DNA of 38,173 nt. Source: Alphaproteobacteria bacterium. Lineage in GTDB: Bacteria > Pseudomonadota > Alphaproteobacteria > M2410. The notes beneath the pieces are model-generated. The model was given only the letters and a program-made list of their open reading frames with translations, was not told the origin of the DNA and did no database searches. The position numbers and the translations under genes were made by a program. Positions 8,198 to 18,521 of the stretch are shown piece by piece (position 1 is the first letter of the stretch; each line of letters opens with the position of its first letter). The stretch spans positions 1-38,173 of the forward strand of contig JAUWTJ010000036.1 of assembly GCA_030614785.1 (NCBI GenBank), in the 5' to 3' direction.

Positions 8198-9952
8198 ATG
8201 AATGACAAAACACCGACCGATTCGATTGCCCCGGCAGATCGTGTTCCCCAAACCCGGGGCGACACCCTGCCTCCCCCCGGCACGCCGGATATTGAGATCG
8301 CACGCGCGGCCCGGATGCTTCCGATCCTGGATGTTGCCCGGGAGCGCCTTGGCCTCGAGGCTGAAGCTCTGGTCCCCTATGGCCATTACAAGGCCAAACT
8401 CTCACTGCCCTGTGTGGACAGCCTGAAAGAGCGGGCTCCGGGCAAGCTGGTGCTGGTCACGGCCATCACACCAACGCCGGCTGGCGAAGGCAAGACGACG
8501 ACGAGTGTCGGCCTTAATGATGCTCTGAATGCCATCGGCTTGAAGTCATCTGCTTGTCTGCGCGAACCCTCCCTTGGTCCGTGTTTCGGCATGAAGGGCG
8601 GCGCCGCCGGTGGCGGACGCGCGCAGGTCATTCCCATGGATGACATCAACTTGCATTTCAATGGCGACTTTCATGCCATTACCGCCGCCCACGGGCTCAT
8701 GTCCGCCATTCTTGACAACCATATTTACTGGGGCAATGAGCAGAAGATTGACTCCAGAAGGGTCAGCTGGAAGCGCGTGGTCGATATGAACGATCGCGCC
8801 TTGCGCAATATCACCATTGGTCTTGGCGGTCCGGCTCACGGTATTCCGCGTGAAGACGGTTTCAACATAACCGTGACGTCTGAAATCATGGCGATACTCT
8901 GCCTCGCAGAAAATCTGGTCGACCTTCAGGAACGATTGGGCAAGATTATTGTGGCACAGCGCCGCGACAAGTCACCGGTGACCGTCGATGACCTTGGCAC
9001 CGCCGGCGCCATGGCGGTACTTCTCAAGGACGCAATGGCGCCCAACCTGGTGCAAAGCCTGGAGCACAATCCGGTGTTTATCCACGGCGGTCCTTTTGCC
9101 AACATCGCTCACGGCTGCAATTCGGTCATAGCGACCCGTGCGGCACTGGCGCTGAGCGATGTTGTGGTGACAGAGGCCGGTTTTGGTGCTGACCTTGGCG
9201 CAGAGAAGTTTCTCAACATCAAGTGCCGCCAGTCGGGATTGTGGCCCGATGCCGTTGTGCTCGTCGCCACGGTCAGGGCGCTCAAGATGCACGGCGGTGT
9301 CTCGAAGGGGAGCCTGGCGACCCCGACCCCGGATGCCGTAAGGGCGGGAGCCTCCAATCTCAAGCGACATGTTGAAAATATGAAAGCGTTCGGGCTCACG
9401 CCGATTGTCGCCATCAATCAGTTCGGGGCGGACACGCCCGAAGAAGTCGAGGCCGTCATGTCCATTTGCAAGAGCCTTGGTGTCGAGGCGATCGTGGCGC
9501 GTCACTGGGCCGAAGGCAGCGACGGCTGCGCCGATCTTGCCCGCGCGGTCGCAAGACGGCTGGAGGAACCCGTTGCCCGGGGGGCGTTTACTTACGACGA
9601 TGACACTCTGCTTGCTGATAAAATACGAGCAATCGCCTCGCGGATTTACCGTGCCGGAGAAGTCGAGATTATCCCCTCGGCCCTGCGCCAGTTGAAAGAA
9701 TTTGAAGACCTCGGGTACGGCCACCTGCCGGTTTGCATTGCCAAAACACAGTTCAGTTTTTCCGCCAATCCGAGCAAAATCGGCGCCCCGACCGGCCACT
9801 CCCTCTTTGTCCGCGAGGTCAGGTTGTCGGCTGGAGCCGGTTTCGTGGTCGCCATGTGCGGCGACATCATGACCATGCCAGGCCTGCCGCGCCACCCTGC
9901 AGCCCTCGACATCGGCTTTGATGAAGAGGGTGAAATCATCGGTCTGTCTTAA
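8198..9952 (+). CDS. fhs: Formate--tetrahydrofolate ligase
   Basis: 584 residues. The ATP-binding P-loop is [13 protein letters not shown] (91-103), followed by the family-typical [20 protein letters not shown] stretch and, near the C-terminus, [12 protein letters not shown]. It ligates formate to tetrahydrofolate at the expense of ATP to give 10-formyl-THF. The core is the usual size of about 557 residues; the extra 25 or so N-terminal residues (Pro/Asp/Thr-rich, no targeting signal) are an extension. GGGGAA precedes the ATG. It is divergent from kbl-tdh and metabolically linked with folD in this window. Confidence 0.97.
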   Translation: MNDKTPTDSIAPADRVPQTRGDTLPPPGTPDIEIARAARMLPILDVARERLGLEAEALVPYGHYKAKLSLPCVDSLKERAPGKLVLVTAITPTPAGEGKTTTSVGLNDALNAIGLKSSACLREPSLGPCFGMKGGAAGGGRAQVIPMDDINLHFNGDFHAITAAHGLMSAILDNHIYWGNEQKIDSRRVSWKRVVDMNDRALRNITIGLGGPAHGIPREDGFNITVTSEIMAILCLAENLVDLQERLGKIIVAQRRDKSPVTVDDLGTAGAMAVLLKDAMAPNLVQSLEHNPVFIHGGPFANIAHGCNSVIATRAALALSDVVVTEAGFGADLGAEKFLNIKCRQSGLWPDAVVLVATVRALKMHGGVSKGSLATPTPDAVRAGASNLKRHVENMKAFGLTPIVAINQFGADTPEEVEAVMSICKSLGVEAIVARHWAEGSDGCADLARAVARRLEEPVARGAFTYDDDTLLADKIRAIASRIYRAGEVEIIPSALRQLKEFEDLGYGHLPVCIAKTQFSFSANPSKIGAPTGHSLFVREVRLSAGAGFVVAMCGDIMTMPGLPRHPAALDIGFDEEGEIIGLS

Positions 9953-10067
9953 CGGATCGGGACCCGGTTATGGCTGTGCCGTTTTACGGAGCATGAAAGT
10001 GATGCCGGCCGACCGGAAACCCGGATGATGCGGCGCCTTGCCGGCGAAAGCGGACAGTCAAGTTGTC

Positions 10068-10131
10068 ACCTGCCAGACAGAAGGCGACCCGCTCATGGAA
10101 GCCCTGAACGTCATCAAGACGCTGAGGGAGG
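10068..10131 (+). pseudogene. Relic of a second YdhR-like gene (C-terminal end only)
   Basis: About 62 bases here match 5126-5187, the 3' end of the intact YdhR-like gene, with roughly 8 mismatches by eye. They read CQTEGDPLMEALNVIKTLRE versus YQTQGDPRIEVLNVIKTLRE. Nothing recognisable of the gene precedes it, and the frame continues past the old stop position. It is a duplicated and mostly deleted copy, located between fhs and the PEP-CTERM gene. Confidence 0.65.
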
Positions 10132-10151
10132 ACATAGAACGTAGGGGCCAA

Positions 10152-10844
10152 TCAGACAGCGCGTCTTGTCCGCCTTCTCGCCACACCAAAGCCGAGGAGG
10201 CCGAGGACCAGGAGAGTCAATGTGGCGGGTTCCGGAACGTCGGCTGAAGGAGGCTGTGCGAATGTACTGGCTCCACTGCCCACGATATCAGGCCCGTTAC
10301 CCCCGACGTTGGTGACGGTCAGGGGATTGAAATCGGTCAGCATGTCGAGGAGCGATCCGTAGGTCACGATGATAGCCGTGTCTGCCGATTCACCTTCCTC
10401 ATTGAAGACGTTCCAGTAGCCCGTGCCATCAGAACCTGAACCGACAATATCGGCGCCGTTACCGCCGACGTTGGTAACGGTCAGGGGATTGAAATCGGTC
10501 AGCATGTCGAGGAGCGATCCGTAGGTCACGATGATAGCCGTGTCTGCCGATTCACCTTCTTCGTTGAAGACATTCCAGTAGGTCGTGCCATCAGAACCTG
10601 AACCGACAATATCGGCGCCGTTACCGCCGACGTTGGTAACGGTCAGGGGATTGAAATCGGTCAACATGTCGAGGAGCGATCCGTAGGTCACGATGATAGC
10701 CGTGTCTGCCGATTCCCCTTCTTCGTTGAAGACATTGAAATATATTGGACCAGCAATCGCCGCCTGACCGGAAAAGGTCAAAAGGAGCATGAAGAGAATG
10801 CCTGCCAGTCCTTTGTTCATCGGCCGTGATTTCAGAATGCCCAT
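10152..10844 (-). CDS. PEP-CTERM sorted protein with three tandem 54-residue repeats
   Basis: 230 residues from the ATG at 10844 (preceded by GGGGGGAAG; the longer upstream reading lacks such a site). An N-terminal signal peptide (MNKGLAGILFMLLLTFSGQA, cleavage after about AIAG) leads into three nearly identical copies of a unit that begins NVFNEEGESADTAIIVTYG and ends VGGNGADIVGSGSDG. The C-terminus is a classic PEP-CTERM anchor: VPEPATLTLLVLGLLGFGVA followed by RRRTRR. In the family, an exosortase recognises PEP, cleaves and attaches the protein at the cell surface, often with exopolysaccharide. The repeat itself is not one I recognise. No exosortase gene lies in this window. Confidence 0.85.
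   Translation of the reverse strand: MGILKSRPMNKGLAGILFMLLLTFSGQAAIAGPIYFNVFNEEGESADTAIIVTYGSLLDMLTDFNPLTVTNVGGNGADIVGSGSDGTTYWNVFNEEGESADTAIIVTYGSLLDMLTDFNPLTVTNVGGNGADIVGSGSDGTGYWNVFNEEGESADTAIIVTYGSLLDMLTDFNPLTVTNVGGNGPDIVGSGASTFAQPPSADVPEPATLTLLVLGLLGFGVARRRTRRAV
10258..10743 (-). repeat. Three tandem 162-bp coding repeats
   Basis: The same DNA string recurs with exact 162-base spacing (for example aggggattga at 10321, 10483 and 10645). The copies differ at only a few bases, so the repeat is in frame, encodes 54 residues and arose by recent duplication or is being homogenised. Boundaries are approximate. Confidence 0.9.
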
Positions 10845-11225
10845 TTGATCTTCCCCCCGCCTGGTATCGCCTTGTCTCAATGCACTCGTTGGAGTAACCC
10901 GGAGGCATGGCAGCAACAACCATGCCAACAGACGATTGTCTGAATTCTGCGTTATTTTGGAGGCGAGGCAACCTGGTTGTAAAGAATCCCGACACATTGT
11001 GGGTCTCGCCCTCGTTCATGCCGCGCTGACGTGACCCCCGAAAACAGTGTGGCTTAGCGTCAGCCTCGGCTAATTTGAGACGCAATAAAATTGCTCCTTG
11101 CACGTCTGCTTTACCCTCTGAGGCGGACGCTGGTCGCAAGGTTTCTCCTCAGTCCACAGTATGCCCAGGACCCGGTCTGGATACCCTGGGCGAGCCCGGG
11201 CATGACAGCAAACCGGGAGCCGGCG
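10845..11225. other. Intergenic region between mutB and the PEP-CTERM gene
   Basis: About 380 bases. It should hold the promoter of the PEP-CTERM gene (minus strand) and the 3' end of mutB. A small hairpin CCTGGG-CGAG-CCCGGG lies at 11185-11200, just past the mutB stop, within a stretch (about 11170-11210) resembling common alphaproteobacterial intergenic repeats; it lacks a T-run, so terminator function is uncertain. No gene seen. Confidence 0.4.
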
Positions 11226-13406
11226 TTACTCCACCCCCAGTGCCACACTCAAATCTTCCAGCAGCTTGACCGCCGCATCGGCAATCACCGTGCCCGGAGG
11301 GAAAATCGCTTTGGCGCCTGCTGCATAAAGCTCGTCAAAGTCTTGCGCCGGAATAACCCCGCCGACGACGATCATGATGTCGTCTCGGCCGAGCGCGGCC
11401 AGCGCCTTTTTCAGCGCCGGGATAAGTGTCAGGTGTCCGGCGGCGAGCGACGAGGCGCCGACCATGTGGACATCGTTTTCGACCGCCTGCTGCGCCACTT
11501 CCTCGGGGGTCTGGAACAGCGGGCCGATATCGACGTCAAAGCCGAGGTCGGCAAACGCCGTGGCGATGACCTTCTGGCCGCGGTCGTGGCCGTCCTGGCC
11601 CATCTTGGCGACAAGAATGCGGGGCCGGCGACCCTCATGGGTCTCGAAGGCTTCGACGAGGGTTCGAACCCGTTTGATATTTTTTGAATTCTTGTTCACG
11701 GCTTGTGCATAGACCCCGCTGATGGTTTTGATGTCGGACCGGTGACGACCATAGACCTTTTCCAGCGCATCGGAAATCTCTCCGACCGACGCCATGGCGC
11801 GCGCTGCATCGACGCCGAGCGCCAGCAGATTGCCTTCCCCGCTCGCCGCTGCCTTTGTCAGAGCCTCCAGCGCCGCATCGCAGGCCGTCTGGTCGCGCGA
11901 GGCGCGCAGTTTTTTGAGCGAGGCAATCTGTTGCGCCCGCACAGCGGAATTATCCACCTTGCGCACGTCAAGCACAGCCTCGTCGCTCACCTGGTATTTA
12001 TTAACGCCGACCACGGTCTGGGTCCCGGTGTCGATCCGCGCCTGTGTCTTGGCCGCGGCTTCCTCGATCCGCATCTTCGGAATGCCCGCCTCAATGGCCT
12101 TGGCCATACCGCCCATCTCTTCCACCTCATTGATGTGGACGAGGGCGCGGGCGGCAAGATCGTGGGTCAGCTTTTCAACATAGTACGAGCCCGCCCAGGG
12201 ATCGATAATGCGGCAGGTGCCGGTTTCCTGCTGGATCAGGATCTGCGTGTTGCGCGCGATCCGCGCCGAAAAATCCGTCGGCAGGGCGAGCGCTTCATCA
12301 AGCGCATTGGTATGCAGCGACTGGGTGTGGCCCTGCGTCGCCGCCATCGCCTCGATGGCTGTGCGTGTCACATTGTTGTAAACGTCCTGTGCCGTAAGGC
12401 TCCATCCGGAGGTCTGGCAGTGGGTTCTGAGCGACAGTGACTTCTCGTTCTTCGGATTGAACTCGTGGATCATCTTGGCCCAGATCAGGCGCGCGGCGCG
12501 CATCTTGGCGATCTCCATGAAGAAGTTCATGCCGATGGCCCAGAAGAATGACAGGCGCGGCGCAAAGGCGTCAACATCAAGGCCGGTCTTGATCCCGGCA
12601 CGGACATATTCCAGACCGTCGGCCAGCGTATAGGCCAGCTCCAGGTCCGCGCTCGCGCCAGCTTCCTGCATGTGATAGCCGGAGATCGAGATCGAATTGT
12701 ATTTCGGCATGTTCTTTGATGTATAGGCAAAGATGTCCGAGATAATGCGCATTGATGGCGTCGGCGGGTAGATATAGGTGTTGCGCACCATGAACTCTTT
12801 CAGAATATCGTTCTGAATGGTGCCGGAAAGTTTTTGTGGGCTCACGCCCTGTTCTTCGGCTGCGACAATATAAAGCGCAAGGATGGGAAGCACCGCGCCG
12901 TTCATGGTCATCGAGACGGACATCTCATCCAGAGGAATGCCTGCGAAGAGCGTGCGCATGTCGTAGATGCTGTCGATGGCAACCCCTGCCATGCCGACAT
13001 CGCCGGCAACACGCGGATGATCAGAATCATAGCCGCGGTGGGTGGCAAGATCGAAGGCCACCGACAGGCCTTTTTGCCCCGCCGCCAGATTGCGTCGGTA
13101 AAACGCATTGGAATCCTCGGCGGTCGAGAACCCGGCATATTGCCGGATCGTCCATGGCCGCGTGGCATACATCGTCGGGTAAGGCCCGCGAATAAACGGT
13201 GCAAAACCGGGGTATGTATCAAGATAATCGAGGCCTTTCACGTCCTCGGCGGTATAGAGCGCCTTGACCGGAATGCCCTCCGGCGTCTCCCATGTCAGGC
13301 CTTCGGTGCCGCGAATCGCGCTGCTGGCGTCTTGCCAGGCGGAGGCATCAGGCGTGGGCGCGGCGCCTTCAAGGTCAAGTTTGGTGAAATCGGGGATCTG
13401 GCTCAT
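11226..13406 (-). CDS. mutB: Methylmalonyl-CoA mutase, large (catalytic) subunit
   Basis: 726 residues. The N-terminal TIM barrel binds the substrate ([20 protein letters not shown] near residue 95). The C-terminal cobalamin-binding domain (from about 590) has the B12 motif GQDGHDRG and [11 protein letters not shown], with base-off His. It interconverts (R)-methylmalonyl-CoA and succinyl-CoA, the end of propionyl-CoA assimilation. The ATG overlaps the mutA stop codon by 4 bases (ATGA), with AGGAG upstream, so the two subunits are translationally coupled. Also named scpA in some genomes. Confidence 0.97.
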   Translation of the reverse strand: MSQIPDFTKLDLEGAAPTPDASAWQDASSAIRGTEGLTWETPEGIPVKALYTAEDVKGLDYLDTYPGFAPFIRGPYPTMYATRPWTIRQYAGFSTAEDSNAFYRRNLAAGQKGLSVAFDLATHRGYDSDHPRVAGDVGMAGVAIDSIYDMRTLFAGIPLDEMSVSMTMNGAVLPILALYIVAAEEQGVSPQKLSGTIQNDILKEFMVRNTYIYPPTPSMRIISDIFAYTSKNMPKYNSISISGYHMQEAGASADLELAYTLADGLEYVRAGIKTGLDVDAFAPRLSFFWAIGMNFFMEIAKMRAARLIWAKMIHEFNPKNEKSLSLRTHCQTSGWSLTAQDVYNNVTRTAIEAMAATQGHTQSLHTNALDEALALPTDFSARIARNTQILIQQETGTCRIIDPWAGSYYVEKLTHDLAARALVHINEVEEMGGMAKAIEAGIPKMRIEEAAAKTQARIDTGTQTVVGVNKYQVSDEAVLDVRKVDNSAVRAQQIASLKKLRASRDQTACDAALEALTKAAASGEGNLLALGVDAARAMASVGEISDALEKVYGRHRSDIKTISGVYAQAVNKNSKNIKRVRTLVEAFETHEGRRPRILVAKMGQDGHDRGQKVIATAFADLGFDVDIGPLFQTPEEVAQQAVENDVHMVGASSLAAGHLTLIPALKKALAALGRDDIMIVVGGVIPAQDFDELYAAGAKAIFPPGTVIADAAVKLLEDLSVALGVE

Positions 13407-15322
13407 GCGGGAACTCCTGCTGCGTCTTGCGCTTCTGCGAGCGCCTCGAGGACATTCGTCCCGACATGGATAAAGTGTGAAATTCCGGCGGCCTCATAAG
13501 CCGCGCGCGCCTCGCCCGGATTGCCGGCCAGGAAAATCAGTTTGGCTCCAGCCTCTTTCAGAGCCTTGCCAAAGTCTGCGGCATGCTCCCCGTAAAGATC
13601 ATCACTCGAGCACAGGCAGGCAATGGATGTCCCGCTGGCCTTGAAAGCTTTTACGGCTTCTGCAGCGCTGGTGTAACCCTCGCCCGGTAAGGCCTGGACG
13701 CCACCTGATTCAAAAAGATATTGAGCAAATCCCGCCCGCGCCGTGAAGTCGGCAAGGTGGCCAATATTGGCAAGGAAAATCGACGGCGCCGCGCCGCTTG
13801 CCCTGGCGTGAGCGTCGGCCCGGTCGCGCAAGACTTCAAAGGGCTCCGCCAGACGCCTTGCCTCAAGCGCCTCAACTTGAATGACAAATTCCGGCGTCGA
13901 AATATCAGGTTGACTGCGCGGCTCCAGCGCCATTTGCGCCTCGGCAATGTCGGGAAATTCAGAGACGCCGGTCAGCGTGATCTTGCGTGTTGCGACGTCG
14001 CGCGCCTGCGCGGCGCCGAGCTCTGCAAGGCGGCTGTGGACCCACCCGGAAGTCAGGGCTGCAGCCATGCCGCCGAGCGCTTCAATGTCCTGAAAATGGC
14101 GCCACGCCGCCGCTGCCACGTCATCAGTGAGACGTTCGAGCGCAAACGACCCGCCCGCAGGATCCATCACCCGGCCAAGGTTTGTCTCCTCTGCGAGGAG
14201 GACATGGATATTGCGCGCAACCCTGCGTGCCAGTTCATGGGGCAACCCGAGGGCGTGAGTGAACGGCAGAATTGAAATCGCATCCGCGCCGCCAAGCGCT
14301 GCGCTAAACCCGGCAATCGCCGTGCGCAGGATATTGGTGTGCGGATCACGCTGCGCCATGACGCGGCTTGCGGTCTCAACCCCGAGAACCATCGCCGCGC
14401 TGTTTTGCGCGCCGCCTGAGGCGGTAGCAATGCGCGCCCACAAGGTCCGTGCCGCCCGCAATTTAGCGATGGACACAAACAAATCGGTATCTGTCGTCAG
14501 CGTGAAGGAAATCTGCCTTGCTGCATCATCAATGGAAAGTCCTGCCGCCTCAAGGGCGCGCAGATAGGCAACACCCGTTGCCATGGCAATTCCCAGAGAA
14601 AGAGCCGGCGAGGCTCCTGCCGCATCATAGCCGCGCATGTCAACGCTCATGGTACGGAAGGTCTCGGTCATACCGGCTGTCTGCTGCGCAACAGAGCCGG
14701 CAAAGGCGAGGCTTTCCTCAAGGTTTTTGGTGAGGCCACCGCGTGTTGCCAGAGCTCCAAGCGGGTCAAGGCCAATGGCGCCTTTGACAACCTTCGGCCC
14801 GCCGATCATCGCCACAAAGCGCGACACCATGCCGGCATCCTCGCCGCCGGTAATCGAAACAGAAATCAGCGACAGGTCGACCCCCTGCATCAGGGCCTCC
14901 ATGTCCGCCTTGTCCTTGATGGTCAGGCCGCCCTGAGTGTGATCGGCGATAACCAGATCAAGATGGCTGACGCCGCCTTCCAGGCCCTCGAGGATGATCG
15001 CATTGGTCTTTACAAGGTCGGGATGCTCGACGCGCAGGGTGATATCCCATGGTCGCGAAAGCTCGTGCGCCGCCGCCCCGCCGCGCGTGAACGGCATCTG
15101 GCCGGGCAAGCCGATCTCACCGGAGGCGTCCGCAGCGCCGTAAAGCGGCTTAACGGCGATGCCATCAGCGGTTTTCTTCACCAGGCGCTTGTCAAAATCC
15201 GCCCCCTTCAGGGTCTTGTCCACAAGGCCGCGCCACGCCGCCTCGTCGATCGCCGGAAAACCCCCGTCGTCCCTGAGGTCAAGGTTCAGGGCCTGCCCTG
15301 TGCTGTCGGCTGTTTCGCTCAT
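13403..15322 (-). CDS. mutA: Methylmalonyl-CoA mutase, small subunit
   Basis: 639 residues, homologous to MutB throughout but with a degenerate C-terminal B12-like domain: it lacks the DGHDRG motif, as expected for the non-catalytic partner of the alpha/beta heterodimer. The barrel region is recognisable ([20 protein letters not shown] near 90; [20 protein letters not shown]). It starts the mutA-mutB operon; AAGAAG precedes the ATG. No epimerase or MeaB chaperone gene is within the window. Confidence 0.95.
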   Translation of the reverse strand: MSETADSTGQALNLDLRDDGGFPAIDEAAWRGLVDKTLKGADFDKRLVKKTADGIAVKPLYGAADASGEIGLPGQMPFTRGGAAAHELSRPWDITLRVEHPDLVKTNAIILEGLEGGVSHLDLVIADHTQGGLTIKDKADMEALMQGVDLSLISVSITGGEDAGMVSRFVAMIGGPKVVKGAIGLDPLGALATRGGLTKNLEESLAFAGSVAQQTAGMTETFRTMSVDMRGYDAAGASPALSLGIAMATGVAYLRALEAAGLSIDDAARQISFTLTTDTDLFVSIAKLRAARTLWARIATASGGAQNSAAMVLGVETASRVMAQRDPHTNILRTAIAGFSAALGGADAISILPFTHALGLPHELARRVARNIHVLLAEETNLGRVMDPAGGSFALERLTDDVAAAAWRHFQDIEALGGMAAALTSGWVHSRLAELGAAQARDVATRKITLTGVSEFPDIAEAQMALEPRSQPDISTPEFVIQVEALEARRLAEPFEVLRDRADAHARASGAAPSIFLANIGHLADFTARAGFAQYLFESGGVQALPGEGYTSAAEAVKAFKASGTSIACLCSSDDLYGEHAADFGKALKEAGAKLIFLAGNPGEARAAYEAAGISHFIHVGTNVLEALAEAQDAAGVPA

Positions 15323-15564
15323 TGCATTCTTCTTGTTGTTATTGTTTAGGCCAGAGCCTCGCGCCCCGGCCAGTTGGCCACCGGCACTCTAACGGATAAT
15401 GCTGCACTGCGAAAAGCCTGTTTCTCGGGTCAGAGCCGAAGCGGACTTAATTTCCTTGCGAGCATGAAATTGTATGTGAGTTACCACAAGAGTTGTGCTC
15501 CGGTTGCAATGTGGCTAACTTGGGGCTGAGTTGGGGTGGGGTATATCAGTTGGGGGTGGCAAGC

Positions 15565-17535
15565 ATGCCAAAAATATTTGCTTTATTGACAGTTCTCGTT
15601 GGATCCTGGGGGCTGTCCGCCGCCGCTGTAGAAGCTGCGCCGCCGCCGCTTGAGGCCTTCGGCAAGCGACCAATGATTTCGGACGTCAAGATGTCACCAG
15701 GCGGCACCCATTACGCGGCCCTGCAATGGATGCAGGGTCAGGAAGTCCTTGTCATCTACAGTCCGTTTAGCAAGGACCCTGCAGAGCGCGTGCGCATGCT
15801 GGCGCTCGATGTCGACAAGAGGACCGAGGAAAAAGTCGAGTCCATCTTCTGGCTCAATGATGAAACCGTTGGCATGGTTTTCGAATTCGAAGGGTTACGA
15901 GGCCAGACACCAACTCTGGAAACCCGCCTTGTCGCAGTTACATCCGATATGACCGATATCCGGCAGATCCCGCGTCCTCTGAAACCGGCATTCTCCCGCC
16001 CTTTGAAAAAAACTTTGAAGGTCGCCCAGTTACAGCACAACATCATTGACTATATGGAGAGCGATCCGAGCCGCATCCTTATGGCGCTTGACCCCGAGGG
16101 CTATGGCTGGACGCTGAATGTTTACGAGGTTGTCCTGGCAAATGGTGGTATTGCAAGAGTAACAATGGGTGACCATAACGTCGCCTGGTATATGACTGAT
16201 CAGCAAGAGCGCGTGAGACTGCGGGCGTCCTACACTGACAACACGGTTGAAATCCAGTTTCGCAAACCGGACAGTTCCGCCTGGAACGTACTTTTCGAAA
16301 AGAAACGTGACGACACCTTCGAGTATTGGCCCGAGGCCTTTGGCTCTGATCCAAACCGCCTTCTCGTCAGCCATACCCCGAAGAGCGGGTATGACGAGAT
16401 TCTCGAGTATGACTTGGTGACAAAATCTGTTGTCGGCCCGGCCTATGCCCCGTCAGGGGTGGGCATCAGAGGGGTCGCCCAGGATCGCTACACACGCAAG
16501 GTGATCGGCTACTACTACGCCGATGACTATCAGAAAATTCATTACACGGACCCTGAACTTCAGGCTTTGCAGAAGGCAATCGACAAGGCTTTGCCGGATA
16601 AGCAAAATTGGATTTCCAGTTACGACCGCAAGAGATCGATGTTTATTATTTTTGCCTCTAGCCCAAAGGATCCCGGCACCTACTACATGTATCTGAAGGA
16701 CCGAAAGCAACTGGCGAAAATTCTTGACCGTAATGCCATTGCTGTCAGCCCGCTTAATCTTGGCACTATGAAATCCATTACCTACACCGCGCGGGACGGG
16801 ACGCAAATTCCCGGATATCTGACAACACCGCCGCGCGGGACCGCCCCTTACCCGCTGATCGTCATGCCGCATGGCGGTCCAACGGCGCGGGATTATCTGG
16901 CCTGGGATTATTGGGTCCAGTTTCTTGCCAGTCGCGGCTACGCGGTCCTGCAGCCCAACTTCAGAGGCTCAACCGGCTATGGCAAGGACTTTCGCCGCGC
17001 AGGCTATGGAGAATGGGGTCTGCTGATGCAGGACGATGTGTCAGATGGCGCCAGAGCGATGATCGAGCAAGGTATTGCCGACTCGAGCCGCATGTGCATT
17101 GTCGGCGGCTCCTACGGCGGTTATGCAGCGCTCATGGGTGCGATTGCGACACCGGATCTCTTTCAGTGTGCGGTGAGTTTTGCCGGAGTAACAGACATTC
17201 GGCGAATGTTAGCGGAAGGCAGGCGTTATAAATTCGCGTCAAACAATCCGCCCAATGTTGGCGATCGCTTCGACGACAAAGGTCAATTGCGTGACACTTC
17301 GCCGATCAACAACGTCGATGCAATCAAGATTCCGATCCTTTTGATCCATGGCGACAAGGATCTGTCCGTTGACGTCTCGCACTCCGAGCGCATGGCAAAG
17401 GCGCTCAAGAAGGCCAAGAAACCCTACAAGCTGGTAATTTTCAAGGATGGCAATCATCACCTTCAGCTTGAGAAGCATCGCATCAGTTTTCTGCGAGAAC
17501 TTGAAGCCTTCCTGGACGAGCAAATTGGAGGATAA
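15565..17535 (+). CDS. Exported S9-family serine peptidase (prolyl oligopeptidase type)
   Basis: 656 residues from the ATG at 15565, chosen because a signal peptide begins there (MPKIFALLTVLVGSWGLSAA) and GGGGGTGG precedes it; the in-frame ATG at 15493 would add an unsuitable 24 residues. The middle is a beta-propeller-like region and the C-terminal alpha/beta hydrolase carries the triad: Ser in GGSYGGYAAL (near 17110), Asp in HGDKDLSV, His in DGNHHL. The HGGPTARDYLAWDYW oxyanion segment is present. It probably trims short or proline-containing peptides in the periplasm. A truncated tandem paralogue follows 3 bases downstream. Confidence 0.92.
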   Translation: MPKIFALLTVLVGSWGLSAAAVEAAPPPLEAFGKRPMISDVKMSPGGTHYAALQWMQGQEVLVIYSPFSKDPAERVRMLALDVDKRTEEKVESIFWLNDETVGMVFEFEGLRGQTPTLETRLVAVTSDMTDIRQIPRPLKPAFSRPLKKTLKVAQLQHNIIDYMESDPSRILMALDPEGYGWTLNVYEVVLANGGIARVTMGDHNVAWYMTDQQERVRLRASYTDNTVEIQFRKPDSSAWNVLFEKKRDDTFEYWPEAFGSDPNRLLVSHTPKSGYDEILEYDLVTKSVVGPAYAPSGVGIRGVAQDRYTRKVIGYYYADDYQKIHYTDPELQALQKAIDKALPDKQNWISSYDRKRSMFIIFASSPKDPGTYYMYLKDRKQLAKILDRNAIAVSPLNLGTMKSITYTARDGTQIPGYLTTPPRGTAPYPLIVMPHGGPTARDYLAWDYWVQFLASRGYAVLQPNFRGSTGYGKDFRRAGYGEWGLLMQDDVSDGARAMIEQGIADSSRMCIVGGSYGGYAALMGAIATPDLFQCAVSFAGVTDIRRMLAEGRRYKFASNNPPNVGDRFDDKGQLRDTSPINNVDAIKIPILLIHGDKDLSVDVSHSERMAKALKKAKKPYKLVIFKDGNHHLQLEKHRISFLRELEAFLDEQIGG

Positions 17536-17538
17536 CCT

Positions 17539-17739
17539 GTGAAGGCTGTGCGCCGAATTGCCATCGGACTTGTTCTGATTGTCTCTACAGGGCTGTCTGC
17601 TGCCGCCGCCGCGCCGCCGCCGGTCGAGGCCTTTGGCAAGCGACCGATGATATCAAGTGTGGTTATGTCGCCGGGTGGAACTCACTATGCGGCCTTGCAG
17701 TGGATTAATGACAAACCCTTCGGGCGCAGCACCTGTTGA
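17539..17739 (+). pseudogene. Truncated tandem paralogue of the S9 peptidase
   Basis: 66 codons encode a signal peptide and the mature N-terminus of a second S9 peptidase: PPPVEAFGKRPMISSVVMSP and GGTHYAALQW align almost residue for residue with the preceding gene. Nucleotide differences are largely at third positions, so both copies were once under selection. The reading breaks off at WINDKPFG and meets TGA at 17737-17739; the other roughly 590 residues are absent. Deletion of the rest, joining it to unrelated DNA, is the simplest explanation. Confidence 0.8.
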
Positions 17740-17873
17740 GCTGGGCGGGCATCCTGAAACCTTGAAACCCGAAGGGGTTCCTGCGGTTCCACTCCTTCTT
17801 CAGCTCAAAATACGCCCAAAAGCACTCAGGGCAGAATAGGTCAAATTAGGGGGTCCTGACCCCGGCGTCGGGT
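17740..17873. other. Junction region with a REP-like palindrome
   Basis: 134 bases after the truncated peptidase. A palindrome GGGGTC-CT-GACCCC (17850-17863) resembles REP-type elements and could terminate the convergent FliL-like gene. On the minus strand 17740-17831 is open and contains a C-x-x-C pair (FCPECFWAYFELKKEW), possibly the end of another lost gene; I cannot identify it. Confidence 0.35.
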
Positions 17874-18386
17874 CTATTTTCTTTGAACCATGATCTGCTT
17901 GTAGATGACGCGGGCGCGCTTGCTGCCGGTGACGGTGTGGGTTTCGCGGTTCAGATAAAGCTCCAGACGGTCCAGATCAACCGGGCGATCGAGGCGAACT
18001 TCATTCACCGCAAACTCGGTCAGCCCGGTCCGATAGGCATCCATCAGTCGTGGCATCAACTGATTGATCCGTCCCGCTTCGGCCATATCCGGGGCCTCGA
18101 GATAAAATTCCACCATCAGGATGCCCTTGATCCTGGCCTGATGGATGATGGTGATGGGCATCGGCGCAATCGGCACCATCTTGTCCATGTTGCCTCCGCC
18201 GCCGCCACCTTTATCCCCGCCGCTGGAGGCCAGTGCCTCCTCCGGATGGAACGACAACCCCAGCACCAGTATCAGGGCCAGCATCAGGGGTGACATCAGC
18301 CCCCGCACAAGGCGTCGCACCCGACCGGCAGAAAGCCGGGCACTTTCAGGGAAAAATCTCATGCACAGGGCCTCTGATTTCCTCAT
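17874..18386 (-). CDS. Membrane-anchored protein, tentatively FliL-like
   Basis: 170 residues from the ATG at 18386 (AAGG eight bases upstream); an ATG at 18362 with GAGG upstream is nearly as good. An N-terminal basic segment precedes one hydrophobic helix (LMSPLMLALILVLGLSF), then a glycine-rich linker (SGGDKGGGGGG), then a C-terminal alpha/beta domain of about 95 residues (ILMVEFYLEAPDMAEAGRIN, PRLMDAYRTGLTEFAV, ending RARVIYKQIMVQRK). That topology and the end of the domain recall FliL, the flagellar stator-associated protein, and an FlgC-like gene lies nearby on the other strand. Sequence similarity is weak by eye; it could be another single-pass periplasmic protein. Confidence 0.5.
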   Translation of the reverse strand: MRKSEALCMRFFPESARLSAGRVRRLVRGLMSPLMLALILVLGLSFHPEEALASSGGDKGGGGGGNMDKMVPIAPMPITIIHQARIKGILMVEFYLEAPDMAEAGRINQLMPRLMDAYRTGLTEFAVNEVRLDRPVDLDRLELYLNRETHTVTGSKRARVIYKQIMVQRK

Positions 18387-18489
18387 GCCATTAACCTTTG
18401 TAGCTGGTGTCCTCATAAGCTGACTATAGCGGACAAGCGTTAAGGGGAGGTGGACCCGGCAATTGATGGCGCCAGGTCTGGATTCGTGT

Positions 18490-18521
18490 TTTGCAAATCG
18501 ATTTGCAAATCGATTTGCAAA
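18490..18521. repeat. Nested palindromic tandem repeat of TTTGCAAATCGA
   Basis: Two exact 12-base units plus a third partial copy (TTTGCAAA) stand head to tail. Both TTTGCAAA and ATCGAT are self-complementary, so the whole 32 bases form one perfect palindrome with three identical centres. It lies about 105 bases upstream of the FliL-like start and is typical of a multi-site protein-binding array. Confidence 0.85.

Noticed and set aside
8972-9895. Long minus-strand ORF (307 codons) opposite fhs
   Set aside because: It is a shadow of the high-GC fhs frame; no family features or ribosome site. The same holds for long antisense frames over tdh, kbl, mutB, GH20 and the sulfotransferase.
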